Part shown: one piece after another, positions 63,123-64,000 of the stretch | How the letters are laid out: each line of letters begins with the position of its first letter | How positions within the stretch are numbered: the stretch's first letter is position 1 | Assembly: GCA_947044365.1 (NCBI GenBank) | Contig: OX345644.1 | Span: 141,001 to 205,000 of the forward strand | Source: Petrosia ficiformis | Lineage: Eukaryota; Porifera; Demospongiae; Haplosclerida; Petrosiidae | Reading direction: 5' to 3' | Length of the DNA: 64,000 nucleotides | The notes under the pieces: generated by a model | What the model was told of the DNA's origin: nothing | The model's input: only the letters and a program-made list of their open reading frames with translations | The model's database searches: none | Program-made: the position numbers and the translations under genes

Positions 63123-63755
63123 ATGACGTATGCTAATAATGGAGGCTCATCCACAAGTGGAAACACTAATCTATTGGATGTAGCTGCCAAAGCGACATCT
63201 TTTAATGTAATTTTGCAGGTGAGCCATTAGTTATAAAAACCATATTTCATCTTACGCTCTTTTCAGGTACTCATACGGGTGAGTTCCTTTCTTTTAAATG
63301 GATTTGTATTACGCTATGTGAATCCAGATTTACTTGGTGTGGTGAATCTCAGGTATATATACATACACAGATACTACTTATGTCACTTCTATTGTTATAG
63401 ATTGACACTACTGTTTCATACAATATTATTTTTATCACGTGAACCTCTTCGTAAAGCAGCGCTGAGTAGAACATCACAAGAAAGAAAATGGCAACTCACT
63501 TTTAACCTCTTGTGGTTGGCGTGAGTCGATTTAATAACTATATAATATCAGTGTACACTTAATTAATATAGATTACCAGTGGGTGTGGTCAGTGGATCAT
63601 TACTATCATTACTGTGGATAAGTCCGTTACTACAGCAACCAGATATACCATGGGATAAAGCTGGCGTCATTATTTATTTTATCTGCGCTCTTATTGAGTT
63701 GACCTCTGAACCATTGTGGGTTTTAGCTCAAGTACATCAACACATCACTGTAAAG
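63123..63755 (+). CDS. RFT1: RFT1, ER glycolipid translocation protein (partial, 3' part outside window)
   Basis: Exons 63123-63218, 63267-63352, 63401-63520 and 63572-63755 encode the first 162 residues; the gene continues past 64000. RFT1 is a multi-pass ER membrane protein needed for dolichol-linked oligosaccharide (Man5GlcNAc2-PP-dolichol) supply in N-glycosylation. Matching segments are SSFLLNGFVLRYVNPDLLGV, VNLRLTLLFHTILFLSREPL, WQLTFNLLWLALPVGVVSG and ELTSEPLWVLAQVHQHITVK. The start ATG at 63123 is in frame and gives a normal N-terminal length. 63756-64000 is intron, with no further exon seen. Confidence 0.93.
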
Positions 63756-64000
63756 GTTAATCTGTGTGATGTAATGCCAATACTATGCTAGTTAATAGGG
63801 TACAGTATTGTAATTATGAATGATTAACTATGACCGCTTTTTACTTAGAAAATCTGATTATGTTTTAATTAATGACTTAATAAGTAATAACAATGTAGTA
63901 GAATTGTACCCCCTTTTGTACAATAACTAACAACTCTTGGAAAAGCAGTCATTTGTAGTTCACTGGAGCCACTGATGTAAGTGTATTCCAGTTAATAATG

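Overview
The window is eukaryotic and metazoan. Every gene is split by GT-AG introns, most of them only about 45-60 nt long. Base composition is AT-rich, and the gene set (sortilin, STIMATE, a KIND-FERM-PDZ scaffold, a LAP2-type LEM protein, LRGUK, NEK4) is animal-typical. Very compact genes, minimal introns and dense microsatellites point most strongly to a demosponge such as Amphimedon or a relative. That assignment is inference, because no taxonomic marker gene is present. All exon models were drawn by eye from ORF continuity, splice sites and family resemblance. Every complete model has a length divisible by three and consistent splice phases.

Seventeen protein genes fill the window: LRGUK (-, runs off the left edge), a ZU5/UPA-like protein (+), a C3orf20/FAM194-domain protein (-, 13.6 kb), SLC35E3 (+), YIPF6 (-), sortilin (+), TMEM177 (-), STIMATE (+), NEK4 (-), CFAP20DC (+), ATP5F1C (-), TMA7 (+), FRMPD2-like (+), APEX2 (-), a TMPO/LAP2-like protein (+), a ThiM-like protein (-) and RFT1 (+, runs off the right edge). 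With one exception (TMA7 and FRMPD2-like in tandem), strands alternate perfectly, giving eight head-to-head pairs with 68-246 bp between start codons. NEK4, STIMATE and RFT1 are also neighbours on human 3p21.1, so part of this block may be ancient synteny.

The functions are mixed. They include cilium or sperm-related genes (LRGUK, NEK4, CFAP20DC, perhaps the C3orf20-like gene), mitochondrial genes (ATP5F1C, TMEM177), ER/Golgi genes (SLC35E3, YIPF6, STIMATE, RFT1, sortilin), nuclear genes (APEX2, LAP2-like) and translation (TMA7). I see no shared pathway; shared promoters seem to be the organising principle.

Non-coding DNA is mostly inside the few long introns. It holds (ATGT)n/(ACAT)n arrays, several minisatellites with 34-82 bp units, (CA)n and (GATA)n tracts, a near-identical 690-bp direct duplication, a two-copy CAGWG-ended MITE, a 290-bp hAT-like MITE with an 8-bp target duplication, a three-copy 240-bp dispersed repeat, a tRNA-Thr-derived SINE and two other tRNA-like fragments.

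The most interesting observations are: a TMEM177 that keeps a complete M48 metalloprotease signature; a metazoan ThiM-like protein with an altered active-site loop and a large insertion; a LEM-like plus LEM plus membrane-anchor protein; a ZU5/UPA-like protein with no death domain; and an RFX X-box and YY1-like motifs in or near divergent promoters.
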